Source: Gemmataceae bacterium (GTDB taxonomy: Bacteria > Planctomycetota > Planctomycetia > Gemmatales > Gemmataceae). From it: a stretch of 5,192 bases of DNA. Shown piece after piece: positions 1 through 5,192 of the stretch (within the stretch, counting starts at the first letter, position 1; every line of letters begins with the position of its first letter). Below the pieces are notes generated by a model. It was not told the DNA's origin, ran no database searches, and worked only from the letters and a program-made list of their open reading frames with translations. The stretch is taken from positions 1 through 5,192 of the forward strand of contig JAOAAM010000167.1 in the NCBI GenBank assembly GCA_026418875.1, written 5' to 3'. The position numbers and the translations under genes are program-made.

Positions 1-1
1 C

Positions 2-316
2 GGATCCGCGTGGGCAATCGACAAGAGCACACCATTACTCGTAAACAATGGCCGCAAGGCCCCGGTGAGAAACTGGCAGGGGCCAATCACGTTGGTTGAG
101 GCGCATTCCGGTGCGAAGGGTAAAACTCTCAATCCGTCCAATTCGCAGAAGGGAATCATTGCCGTCTTGATCGGGCTTGCCAAGCAACCGGGCACATCTG
201 CACCTCCGGCAGCGAAATCGGCCGTGCCAGGCCCGGTCCCGCTGAAGGGGCAAATCGAAAAGCGCCGCCAACAGCTCGGAGTAAAAGTGAGGGAGGGACT
301 TAAGAACCACAAGTAA
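2..316 (+). CDS. 3' end of an unrecognised gene (partial, cut by left window edge)
   Basis: The frame is open from the first full codon (position 2) to a TAA at 314-316, giving about 104 residues with no need for a start inside the window. A GTG at 65 could start a short ORF, but the unbroken reading frame upstream suggests this is the C-terminal end of a longer protein. The visible part begins with a mixed segment (SAWAIDKSTPLLVNNG), continues through a hydrophobic patch (IIAVLIGLA), then a Pro/Ala-rich linker (SAPPAAKSAVPGPVPLKG), and ends in a very basic, charged tail (IEKRRQQLGVKVREGLKNHK). Codon third positions are fairly GC-rich, as in the neighbouring genes. The opposite strand also carries an ORF here (35-310), but its protein is Arg/Cys-rich (RCRRCRC) and looks like a shadow. 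I do not recognise the family and assign no function. A strong hairpin 25 nt after the stop is consistent with the end of a transcription unit. Confidence 0.55.
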   Translation, partial: GSAWAIDKSTPLLVNNGRKAPVRNWQGPITLVEAHSGAKGKTLNPSNSQKGIIAVLIGLAKQPGTSAPPAAKSAVPGPVPLKGQIEKRRQQLGVKVREGLKNHK

Positions 317-340
317 TTCGGGCGACGGTCTCGTGCCTCA

Positions 341-389
341 CCGGGCGTCGAGTCCAGCTTCCGGAACCGGGGCTGGGCGCGACGCCCGG
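341..389 (+). terminator. Strong GC-rich hairpin, probable terminator of the upstream gene
   Basis: CCGGGCGTCG at 341-350 pairs perfectly with CGACGCCCGG at 380-389, a 10-bp outer stem. After one A/G mismatch (351/379), pairing continues inward: G352-C378, a T353-G377 wobble, CCAGC (354-358) with GCTGG (372-376), two further wobbles and one C-G pair, leaving a loop of about 7 nt. A short T-run (394-397) follows 4 nt after the stem. The position 25 nt downstream of the stop at 316 fits an intrinsic terminator. The T-run is short and not flush with the stem, so a dispersed REP-like palindrome or an mRNA-stabilising structure is also possible. The structure is seen directly; the role is inferred. 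Confidence 0.5.
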
Positions 390-405
390 CGACTTTTGGC
401 GGATT

Positions 406-444
406 GGGCCGGAAGGCCCCTCTAAGGCTGGTTAAAGAGTTTTT
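406..444 (+). terminator. Second hairpin cluster followed by T5, possible back-up terminator or leader structure
   Basis: GGGCC (406-410) and GGCCC (415-419) form a 5-bp stem closed by a GGAA loop (411-414), which matches the stable GNRA tetraloop pattern. Immediately after it, CTCT (420-423) can pair with AGAG (436-439), with AA/TT pairing inside and a two-base bulge, and TTTTT follows directly at 440-444. The second stem is weak on its own. The arrangement of a hairpin flush with a T-run, about 90 nt before the next start codon, suggests a terminator, or possibly an attenuator in the leader of the gene at 532. No small-molecule or protein binding motif was recognised. Confidence 0.35.
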
Positions 445-531
445 CTGAAAGGTTCTTGGGACCGCGGGATACCTGCTGATGTGGTGGATGGGCCGCTACA
501 GCAAACTCCAAACCAAAAAGCGAGGTGTACG
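445..531 (+). other. Remainder of the intergenic region upstream of the gene at 532
   Basis: Together with the hairpins at 341-389 and 406-444, this completes a 215-nt gap without a gene. A promoter for the plus-strand pair should lie here. I could not find a convincing -35/-10 pair: TTGGGA at 456-461 has no plausible -10 box at normal spacing. The last part (501-520) is A-rich, a common feature just before a ribosome binding site. CGAGG at 521-525 is the probable ribosome binding site, 6 nt before the ATG at 532. Confidence 0.3.
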
Positions 532-1461
532 ATGAAGACGTTCAAACCGAATCTGGAAGTGCTGGAAGGTCGCGCGCTGCCGTCGGGACTTTGGGATCCG
601 GGTCCTGGCGGCGGAACGCCGGTGCCGACAGGGCCACTGGGCGTGCCGATTCTTGCTGGAAAAGGTGGCACCAAAGACATCAACTTCGAGCCTCCTGGCG
701 GGGCCGTGCAGATCGGAGACGAGGTTATTTTTCTTGACCAAGACCATTGGGAGCGAGGAGGATTCGAAGACTTGGAAGATATGCCAGGTGTTATTTTGGT
801 GGACTTGAATCCGGATGACCCGCCTGAGCCGACACCTCCAGGCGGCGGCGGGGGAGGAGGCGGGATTCTTGGTTGGCTTGGGAACCTGTTTGGGGGCGGG
901 AAGAACAAAGATGATAAGGAAAGCAGCAATGGGGGAACGGGAGTGAACCTGACGCCCGTGGAGAGCAGCCTGGCCGTGCCGCCGGACGTTGACGTGCCGG
1001 GGCCGAATCCTGGCGGCGGTCAGCAAACCTTGGTCCGGCCGCCTTCTCAACCGGGACATGTTGGTGACATGTTCCACAATCCATATGAGGGGATTTCGCT
1101 GACACCGGGCGGCTTGTCCGAAACCTTCGTTGCGACGAGTTCAGACGTTCCCATTCCCGTGTATTGGCAAGCCAACTGGGAGCCGGGGTATAACGTCTTC
1201 TCGGTCCAACCGGGGCGAGCGACCGGCGGCGAATCCTCCATCTCGATCGAATTCACGGGCGCCGGAGTCGTTGATCCGAGAAGCCGCGACACGATCTACC
1301 TGCGGGGACGTGCGGAAACGGGACAATCCGTAAGCGTCCCCGATGGCGGTACGGTTCTGCTCGGCGCCGCCAACGGCAGGGGGGTCACCCTGGTTGAAGT
1401 GCTTGCCGCTGCCAAAACCAGCACGGTTGATAAAGTTGAAGTAATCACGATCGGTGGTTAA
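532..1461 (+). CDS. Gly/Pro-rich protein with planctomycete LExLExRxxPS N-terminal motif, probably exported
   Basis: This 309-residue protein is of unknown function. The ATG at 532 is preferred over the in-frame GTG at 481. It has a GAGG ribosome binding site (522-525), and it puts the motif NLEVLEGRALPS at residues 7-18, the N-terminal position where planctomycete proteins carry this tag. The tag is common on predicted extracytoplasmic proteins of Gemmata relatives; its sorting role is not established. No classical hydrophobic signal peptide or transmembrane helix is visible. Residues 19-103 are Pro/Gly-rich with an acidic stretch (about 63-99). Eight glycines (104-111) lead into a short hydrophobic patch (ILGWLGNLFGGG), then a charged KNKDDKE segment. 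Residues 183-309 look like a beta-rich domain (YWQANWEPGYNVFSV, SSISIEFTGAGVV, DTIYLRG), possibly an immunoglobulin-like or other beta-sandwich fold. The SGNH-like gene follows after 58 nt, so co-transcription is likely. The coding call is secure; localisation is inferred. Confidence 0.82.
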   Translation: MKTFKPNLEVLEGRALPSGLWDPGPGGGTPVPTGPLGVPILAGKGGTKDINFEPPGGAVQIGDEVIFLDQDHWERGGFEDLEDMPGVILVDLNPDDPPEPTPPGGGGGGGGILGWLGNLFGGGKNKDDKESSNGGTGVNLTPVESSLAVPPDVDVPGPNPGGGQQTLVRPPSQPGHVGDMFHNPYEGISLTPGGLSETFVATSSDVPIPVYWQANWEPGYNVFSVQPGRATGGESSISIEFTGAGVVDPRSRDTIYLRGRAETGQSVSVPDGGTVLLGAANGRGVTLVEVLAAAKTSTVDKVEVITIGG

Positions 1462-1519
1462 CGTAGCTTTGGGTCAAGAGCTTTTGACGTCCTGGAGTCA
1501 CGCTTAAAGGATCCGCATC

Positions 1520-2383
1520 GTGAAGTTCGCACACGCTGCCCTGGCTCTGGTGGTGCTCCACCTGACGGTTTACGGTGAGCCGCCAAGCCAGGGCAAGCGC
1601 ATTTACGTCTGTGGGCATAGCTTCCACGTTCCGATCGCGTCGCCGCTGGAGCAGATAGCCAAGCTGGCGGACCTGAAGGGGCACATCACAGTGGGCCGAT
1701 CGTTCATCGGCGGGTCCACCGTGACAAGGCATTGGGAGATACCGGATGCGGACAGCGACGTCAAGAAGGCGATCAAGACGGGCAAAGTGGATGTGTTGAC
1801 CCTTTCGCCGCATCCGCGAATCGTGCCGGATGAAGCCATTGGGAAGTTCGCCGAGCTACTCCTGGCTTCGAACCCGAAAGGCGTTGTTGTCGTTCAGGCG
1901 TCATACCTTGGTTTTGACGGACAACAGCGCGGTGCCTTTCGGAACCAGAATCGCGACCAGACGAAGATCGAGGCATTGCGGGAGGCCACCGAACCGTTTG
2001 AACGCAAGTTGAAGAGTCAACTTGAAGAACTTAGCAAGAAACATCAGGAAAAGCATGGACGACAGGTGGTTGTTCTGGCACCGGTCAATGAAGCGGTGTT
2101 GCGACTTCGGGAGAAGGTAGCAAAGGGCAAAGTGCCGGGCATCGGCCGTCAATCCGAGTTATTTCGGGATGACGCGGGACATGGACAGGCTCCCATCGCG
2201 GTCTTGGCGGCCTATTGTCACTACGCGGTGATTTATCGCCGCAGTCCGATAGGCTTGGGCGTGCCGAGCGAATTACGAACGTATGGCAAGGATGCCGAAC
2301 GACTCAATCGGGTCCTGCAAGAGATCTCCTGGGAGGCCGTGAAGGACGAGCCGCTTTCCGGCATTGCCGCAAAGACGAAATAA
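1520..2383 (+). CDS. Secreted SGNH/GDSL-hydrolase-like protein
   Basis: This 287-residue protein starts at a GTG with AAAGG (1506-1510) 9 nt upstream. Residues 1-19 form a Sec-type signal peptide: a Lys, a hydrophobic core (AALALVVLHLTV), and a likely cut after VYG, so the protein is probably exported. In the mature part, GHSFH (residues 32-36) sits after a beta-strand (RIYVC) where SGNH enzymes have block I GDS, making Ser34 the candidate nucleophile. SFIGGS (61-66) resembles the block II glycine region. FRDDAGHG (215-222) matches block V DxxH, with Asp218 and His221 as candidate triad members. The block III GxND motif is not obvious; LSPHPR (95-100), followed by VVVVQASYLGFD, lies in that area. 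A charged helix (about 146-180) interrupts the core. SGNH members include esterases, lipases and carbohydrate deacetylases; the substrate here cannot be told. The missing Asn leaves open an altered active site. It follows the tagged gene by 58 nt and probably shares its transcript. Confidence 0.8.
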   Translation: MKFAHAALALVVLHLTVYGEPPSQGKRIYVCGHSFHVPIASPLEQIAKLADLKGHITVGRSFIGGSTVTRHWEIPDADSDVKKAIKTGKVDVLTLSPHPRIVPDEAIGKFAELLLASNPKGVVVVQASYLGFDGQQRGAFRNQNRDQTKIEALREATEPFERKLKSQLEELSKKHQEKHGRQVVVLAPVNEAVLRLREKVAKGKVPGIGRQSELFRDDAGHGQAPIAVLAAYCHYAVIYRRSPIGLGVPSELRTYGKDAERLNRVLQEISWEAVKDEPLSGIAAKTK

Positions 2384-2428
2384 CGTCGGTCCAGCCCAAA
2401 GCATGCCGGATAGCAGGCCAAGAGAGTT
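2384..2428. other. Short convergent intergenic gap with no clear terminator
   Basis: Only 45 nt separate the stop codons of the SGNH-like gene and of the kinase gene on the opposite strand. I see no stable hairpin with a T-run on either strand. A GCATGC palindrome (2401-2406), and CCCCGGGG (2433-2440) just inside the kinase 3' end, are the only symmetric elements. Termination is therefore either factor-dependent or runs into the opposing gene. Confidence 0.4.
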
Positions 2429-4768
2429 TTATCCCCGGGGACCAATCTGATCAGGCGCGGCGCCGACCTCTTTGGGCATCGGGCCAGACAGGTTCTCGAC
2501 ACGATCAAGTCTAGGCGTCTCTGTTTCCTTTGCCCCCCGCGGATGGAACCGGATTCTGCCCTCGACCGAGGCGGGGCTGTCCATGTCCCAAATTCGCAGC
2601 CATTCCTTCAGGCTCGCCAACTCCAGGTTTCGGGCTTCGCGCGGCGCCAGGATGCTATGAAGGCCCAGCGCTTGACCCCGCCGATAGAGATTGCTTTCGT
2701 CCGACCAGCGAATGATGGAACGCACCATACTCGCTGTCTTTTCGGATGTGTCCGGCAAAAAGTTCTTCGGGAAACGTGTGGCATATAAATTCACGACCTG
2801 TGCGTGATCGAAAATGTTGCGCCGGGCATCGACGTGCAGGGGTTGCCTTGGTCCCACCTGGATGATGAGCTGAAGGGTCTTGTCCACAAGGAAGGTGTTC
2901 TGGGTCAGGCTCAGGACGGCCGGTGCGTTTCCCGGGGCGTCTGCCGCCGTCGGGACCGTCACGCCAGCCGCTCCTTCCAACGCGGAGTGATGGATGGTCG
3001 CATGTCCGCCGGGCGACGGGCGCCAATAAACGGCGGACCCATCATCGCAGACAAGATGGCAATGAGCGATGGAAAGCTCAGGGACGGTAGCCGCGATGCA
3101 GGTGCATCCGCCGGCGGCTATGATCCGGCAATGATGCAATCGCAGTTCCCCCTTGGTTACAACGACGGCGGAACACTTTATCAGCCTCGTTTCCGGTTTG
3201 GCCGGCGGCGGAGCATCTGTTCGCCAGTGAATCGTTACGCCCTCCAAATGGAACTCAGAATCGCTCGTAATCAGGGCCGCGTTGCTGCCTTGGTTGGGAA
3301 TTTCGCTGGTGAACACCGGGCGCGAACCAGGCCCGCTGCGGATCGTCAAGCGCTTGCCAGTGATCTGCATGGGTGGGGTGGGAAACGGACCGTTGCCGTA
3401 GACTTCGATAATGTCGCCGTTCTCGGCCTCGGCCACGGCATCGGTCAGTCTTTCGTACACTGCTGGGCGGCCGGAGATGACGAAGCCCATCTCGGGCGGT
3501 TTCGCGACAACCCGCGGCGCCGGTTCGGGACGAGGACGCTGCCAGCCATAACGCATCACTCCGAACATGACGAGCAGCACCGCCCCTAACAAACCAGCCG
3601 CACGGGCGACTGTAAACCATCTGCGACTGCGTCCCGAAGTGATTGGGCTTTCCAGCAACCGCACCAGGTCCGATGCCGATTGAACCCGCTGATGGGGATC
3701 CTTCGCCATCATGCGATCGACGAGTTCGCTGAACCATGCCGGTATCGCAGGATTCACCTCGCGAAGAGGCAACGGATGAAAATTTCGCACACGGTCCAGG
3801 ATTAACAGAGGCTGGTTTGAGGCGAAAGGCGATACCCCGGTCGCCGCCAGATACAGGACAGTCCCCAAACTAAACACGTCAGACCGGGCATCGACCGAAC
3901 TCGCCGACGCCTGCTCCGGCGAAGCAAATTCAGGCGTCCCGGCAAATAAGCACTCCTGAGTCAGGGTGACATCATTTGGAATCTTCGCCAGGCCAAAGTC
4001 GGCAAGCTTCACCCGCCCGGTCCCGCGCTCGAGCAGGATGTTGGCGGGCTTGATGTCACGATGTACGATTCCCTTGGCGTGGGCGGCCGCCAACCCCCGG
4101 GCTGTTTCCACGGCGATCTGCCGCAACGCGTCCCATGGCAACGGTCCGGCTCGGCGCAGGCGCTCCGCCAATGATTCGCCCTCAACATACTGAAGCACCA
4201 AATATGGCGTGGGGAAATCCAATTCCACGGCATGAATCGCCACGATGTGTTCGTGGTGCAGGGCTGCTGCGGCCCGCGCCTCTCGAAGTATTCTTTGACG
4301 CGATTCGTCGTCGATTTCTGGCGCCGGAGAAAGAAATTTTATCGCGACGGTTCGATTCAACACCGTGTCCAGCGCTTCAAACACCATCCCCATACCGCCG
4401 CGACCGATCAGCCGAAGAATTTCATATTGCTCCAACCTGCCAATTGAGCCGGGAACGTCGGATCGTGCCAACTTGAGTCGTTCCCCGGCCCACGCTTCGG
4501 GCGGATCAATGAGGGTATGGGAAGCCGCGCTGCGATCACCGGCACTCAAGCGATCGATGACTTGTTGAAGTCTCCAGGAAGGCGCTGACCTCTGGCGGCC
4601 CGCGTGATTGCCGAGTGCCGGCGGATGGATGTCCGCAATCGCCTCACATCGTTGCTGACATCGCGCACAGCCTTCCAGGTGACGCTCGATCTGTTCGTGT
4701 TGGGCCGGCTTCAACGTTCCAGCGACGGCTTGACGAAGTTGATCATCCGTTGGGCATGTTGCCGACAT
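2429..4768 (-). CDS. Transmembrane Ser/Thr protein kinase with N-terminal anti-sigma-like zinc motif and outer beta-helix domain
   Basis: This 779-residue protein has four parts. (1) Residues 5-41: Cys5 and H30-x3-C34-x2-C37, the pattern of zinc-binding anti-sigma domains. (2) Residues 115-373: a complete Hanks-type kinase with Gly-loop GRGGMG (122-127), VAIK Lys144, helix-C Glu163, HRDIKPAN (236-243) with catalytic Asp238, DFG (257-259), activation segment GTPEFASPE (277-285), Asp297 in RSDVFSLG, and Arg361. All key residues are present, so it should be active. (3) About 385-405: one hydrophobic helix after a basic RSRRW, placing the kinase in the cytoplasm. (4) 428-779: an outer domain with right-handed beta-helix features, including AVAEAENGDIIEVYGNGPF and recurring rungs at about 506, 542, 565, 590, 619 and 646. 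The ATG at 4768 lies 6 nt after the sigma stop; an AAGGCGAG ribosome binding site (4778-4785) overlaps the sigma 3' end, suggesting coupled translation. The probable role is envelope sensing with control of the partner sigma factor; the ligand is unknown. Confidence 0.93.
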   Translation of the reverse strand: MSATCPTDDQLRQAVAGTLKPAQHEQIERHLEGCARCQQRCEAIADIHPPALGNHAGRQRSAPSWRLQQVIDRLSAGDRSAASHTLIDPPEAWAGERLKLARSDVPGSIGRLEQYEILRLIGRGGMGMVFEALDTVLNRTVAIKFLSPAPEIDDESRQRILREARAAAALHHEHIVAIHAVELDFPTPYLVLQYVEGESLAERLRRAGPLPWDALRQIAVETARGLAAAHAKGIVHRDIKPANILLERGTGRVKLADFGLAKIPNDVTLTQECLFAGTPEFASPEQASASSVDARSDVFSLGTVLYLAATGVSPFASNQPLLILDRVRNFHPLPLREVNPAIPAWFSELVDRMMAKDPHQRVQSASDLVRLLESPITSGRSRRWFTVARAAGLLGAVLLVMFGVMRYGWQRPRPEPAPRVVAKPPEMGFVISGRPAVYERLTDAVAEAENGDIIEVYGNGPFPTPPMQITGKRLTIRSGPGSRPVFTSEIPNQGSNAALITSDSEFHLEGVTIHWRTDAPPPAKPETRLIKCSAVVVTKGELRLHHCRIIAAGGCTCIAATVPELSIAHCHLVCDDGSAVYWRPSPGGHATIHHSALEGAAGVTVPTAADAPGNAPAVLSLTQNTFLVDKTLQLIIQVGPRQPLHVDARRNIFDHAQVVNLYATRFPKNFLPDTSEKTASMVRSIIRWSDESNLYRRGQALGLHSILAPREARNLELASLKEWLRIWDMDSPASVEGRIRFHPRGAKETETPRLDRVENLSGPMPKEVGAAPDQIGPRG

Positions 4769-4774
4769 GTGAGT

Positions 4775-5192
4775 TCACTCGCCTTCGACCTTTGCAATCT
4801 CTTCCCGAATGCGGGCCAGGATGCGACTGCGGGCAATGTAGATGGCACCAACCGATATCCCCAATTCCCGAGAGATTTGCTGGACATCTTGGTGTTGAAC
4901 GGCCGTCGCCCAAAATGCGCGCCAGGTCGTGTCTCGAAACTCCGATTTTACCTTGTCAGCCGCCCACGCAAACAGGTTCCATTGGTACTCGCGGTCCCAG
5001 TCAGCCTCATCAGTACGGGCATCCGGTTGCTGTTCGAGCAATTGCCGCACTTCTGACCCGCCGCTGGCCGCCGTTTGCCGCGCCAAGCGTTTGCCCATTT
5101 TCAGGAGTTCATGGCGGGTGACGGTGAACAACCACGCCCGAAATTGACCACGTGCTGGGTCATAGTGGAACTGGGGTGCCGCTTTCAAGAAC
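4775..5192 (-). CDS. ECF-type RNA polymerase sigma factor, planctomycete kinase-linked type (partial, 5' end beyond window)
   Basis: The C-terminal 138 or so residues are visible, ending at a TGA at 4775-4777. The frame is open through the right edge (last full codon 5189-5191). The apparent start at 5188 is a TTG inside the conserved FLKAAPQFHYDP stretch, so it reads as an internal Leu and the true start lies outside. HYDPARGQFRAWLFTVTRHEL is the end of sigma region 2 (DNA melting and -10 recognition). A variable acidic linker follows (EQQPDARTDEADWDRE). Region 4 (about residues 80-135) begins VKSEFRDTTWRAFWATAV and contains the helix-turn-helix DVQQISRELGISVGAIYIARSRIL for -35 recognition. 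TWRAFW and GAIYIARSR are typical of planctomycete ECF sigma factors found beside Ser/Thr kinases. About 50-60 N-terminal residues appear to be missing relative to usual ECF length. The kinase gene starts 6 nt downstream, so the two are almost surely one operon. Confidence 0.92.
   Translation of the reverse strand, partial: FLKAAPQFHYDPARGQFRAWLFTVTRHELLKMGKRLARQTAASGGSEVRQLLEQQPDARTDEADWDREYQWNLFAWAADKVKSEFRDTTWRAFWATAVQHQDVQQISRELGISVGAIYIARSRILARIREEIAKVEGE
4778..4785 (-). promoter_or_regulatory. Ribosome binding site of the kinase gene inside the sigma gene
   Basis: On the minus strand, AAGGCGAG lies 9 nt before the kinase ATG (4766-4768), within the last codons of the sigma gene. It supports this ATG as the start. 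It also places the site under ribosomes finishing the sigma gene, as expected for translational coupling. Confidence 0.5.

Noticed and set aside
35..310. Minus-strand ORF of 91 residues with an RCRRCRC cysteine cluster that could suggest a metal-binding protein
   Set aside because: It overlaps the better plus-strand frame almost completely, its Arg/Cys-rich composition is typical of a shadow of GC-rich coding DNA, and the cysteine spacing matches no zinc fold I know.
481..531. Upstream GTG start at 481 adding 17 residues to the tagged protein
   Set aside because: The added residues would push the LEVLEGRALPS tag away from the N terminus, and the ATG at 532 has a better placed GAGG ribosome binding site.
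841..864. GGC/GGG-rich run considered as a simple-sequence repeat or G-quadruplex
   Set aside because: It is explained by eight Gly codons in a real reading frame and lacks four well-separated runs of three or more G at regular spacing.
496..1105. Minus-strand ORFs (up to 193 residues), one with a poly-Pro run, opposite the tagged gene
   Set aside because: The proline run is simply the reverse complement of the poly-Gly codons at 841-864; the plus-strand frame carries the recognisable N-terminal motif and a ribosome binding site.
1381..1416. GRGVTLVEVLAA near the C terminus of the tagged protein, resembling the prepilin GFTLVEVL cleavage motif
   Set aside because: It lies at the C-terminal end, has Val in place of Phe, and is followed by AAAKTSTVDK rather than the roughly 20-residue hydrophobic helix of a pilin. 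Chance resemblance is more likely.
1473..1488. Small hairpin GTCAA/TTGAC between the two plus-strand genes
   Set aside because: Only 5 bp of stem, AT-rich, no T-run after it; too weak to call a terminator.
2804..3589. Plus-strand ORF of 261 residues inside the kinase gene
   Set aside because: It lies wholly antisense to the well-supported outer domain of the kinase and shows no recognisable family features; long antisense ORFs are common in GC-rich genes.
4604..5121. Plus-strand ORFs of 150 and 168 residues across the sigma/kinase junction
   Set aside because: Both are antisense to clear sigma region 2 and 4 motifs and to the kinase zinc motif, and neither shows recognisable domains.

Overview
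The window looks like chromosomal DNA from a planctomycete, most likely a Gemmata-like member of the Gemmataceae. Three things point there. The DNA is GC-rich. One protein opens with a LExLExRxxPS-type N-terminal motif. A minus-strand pair encodes an ECF sigma factor followed by a Ser/Thr kinase with an N-terminal zinc-binding anti-sigma-like motif, one transmembrane helix and an outer beta-helix domain. This assignment rests on family recognition only; no marker gene is present.

Layout. Positions 2-316 (+) are the 3' end of an unrecognised gene cut by the left edge. Positions 317-531 are non-coding and hold a strong 49-nt hairpin (341-389) and a second hairpin/T-run cluster (406-444), probably the end of the first transcription unit. 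Two plus-strand genes follow, 58 nt apart and probably co-transcribed: a Gly/Pro-rich protein with the planctomycete N-terminal tag (532-1461), and a secreted SGNH/GDSL-hydrolase-like protein (1520-2383). A 45-nt gap separates these from the convergent minus-strand pair. In that pair the sigma factor (4775-5192, 5' end outside the window) is transcribed first, and the kinase (2429-4768) starts 6 nt after its stop codon.

How it may work (inference). The kinase has all catalytic motifs in a cytoplasmic half, a single membrane span, and a right-handed beta-helix-like outer half. An H-x3-C-x2-C motif at its N terminus resembles the zinc-binding anti-sigma fold. A transmembrane sensor that holds or phosphorylates the sigma factor encoded just upstream is the natural model. 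The two plus-strand genes encode probable exported products whose function is unknown. ECF sigma/Ser-Thr kinase pairs are a known planctomycete theme, so the parts here are recognisable; the outer sensor domain and the tagged Gly-rich protein are the least explained. No tRNA, rRNA, CRISPR array, insertion sequence or phage gene was seen.
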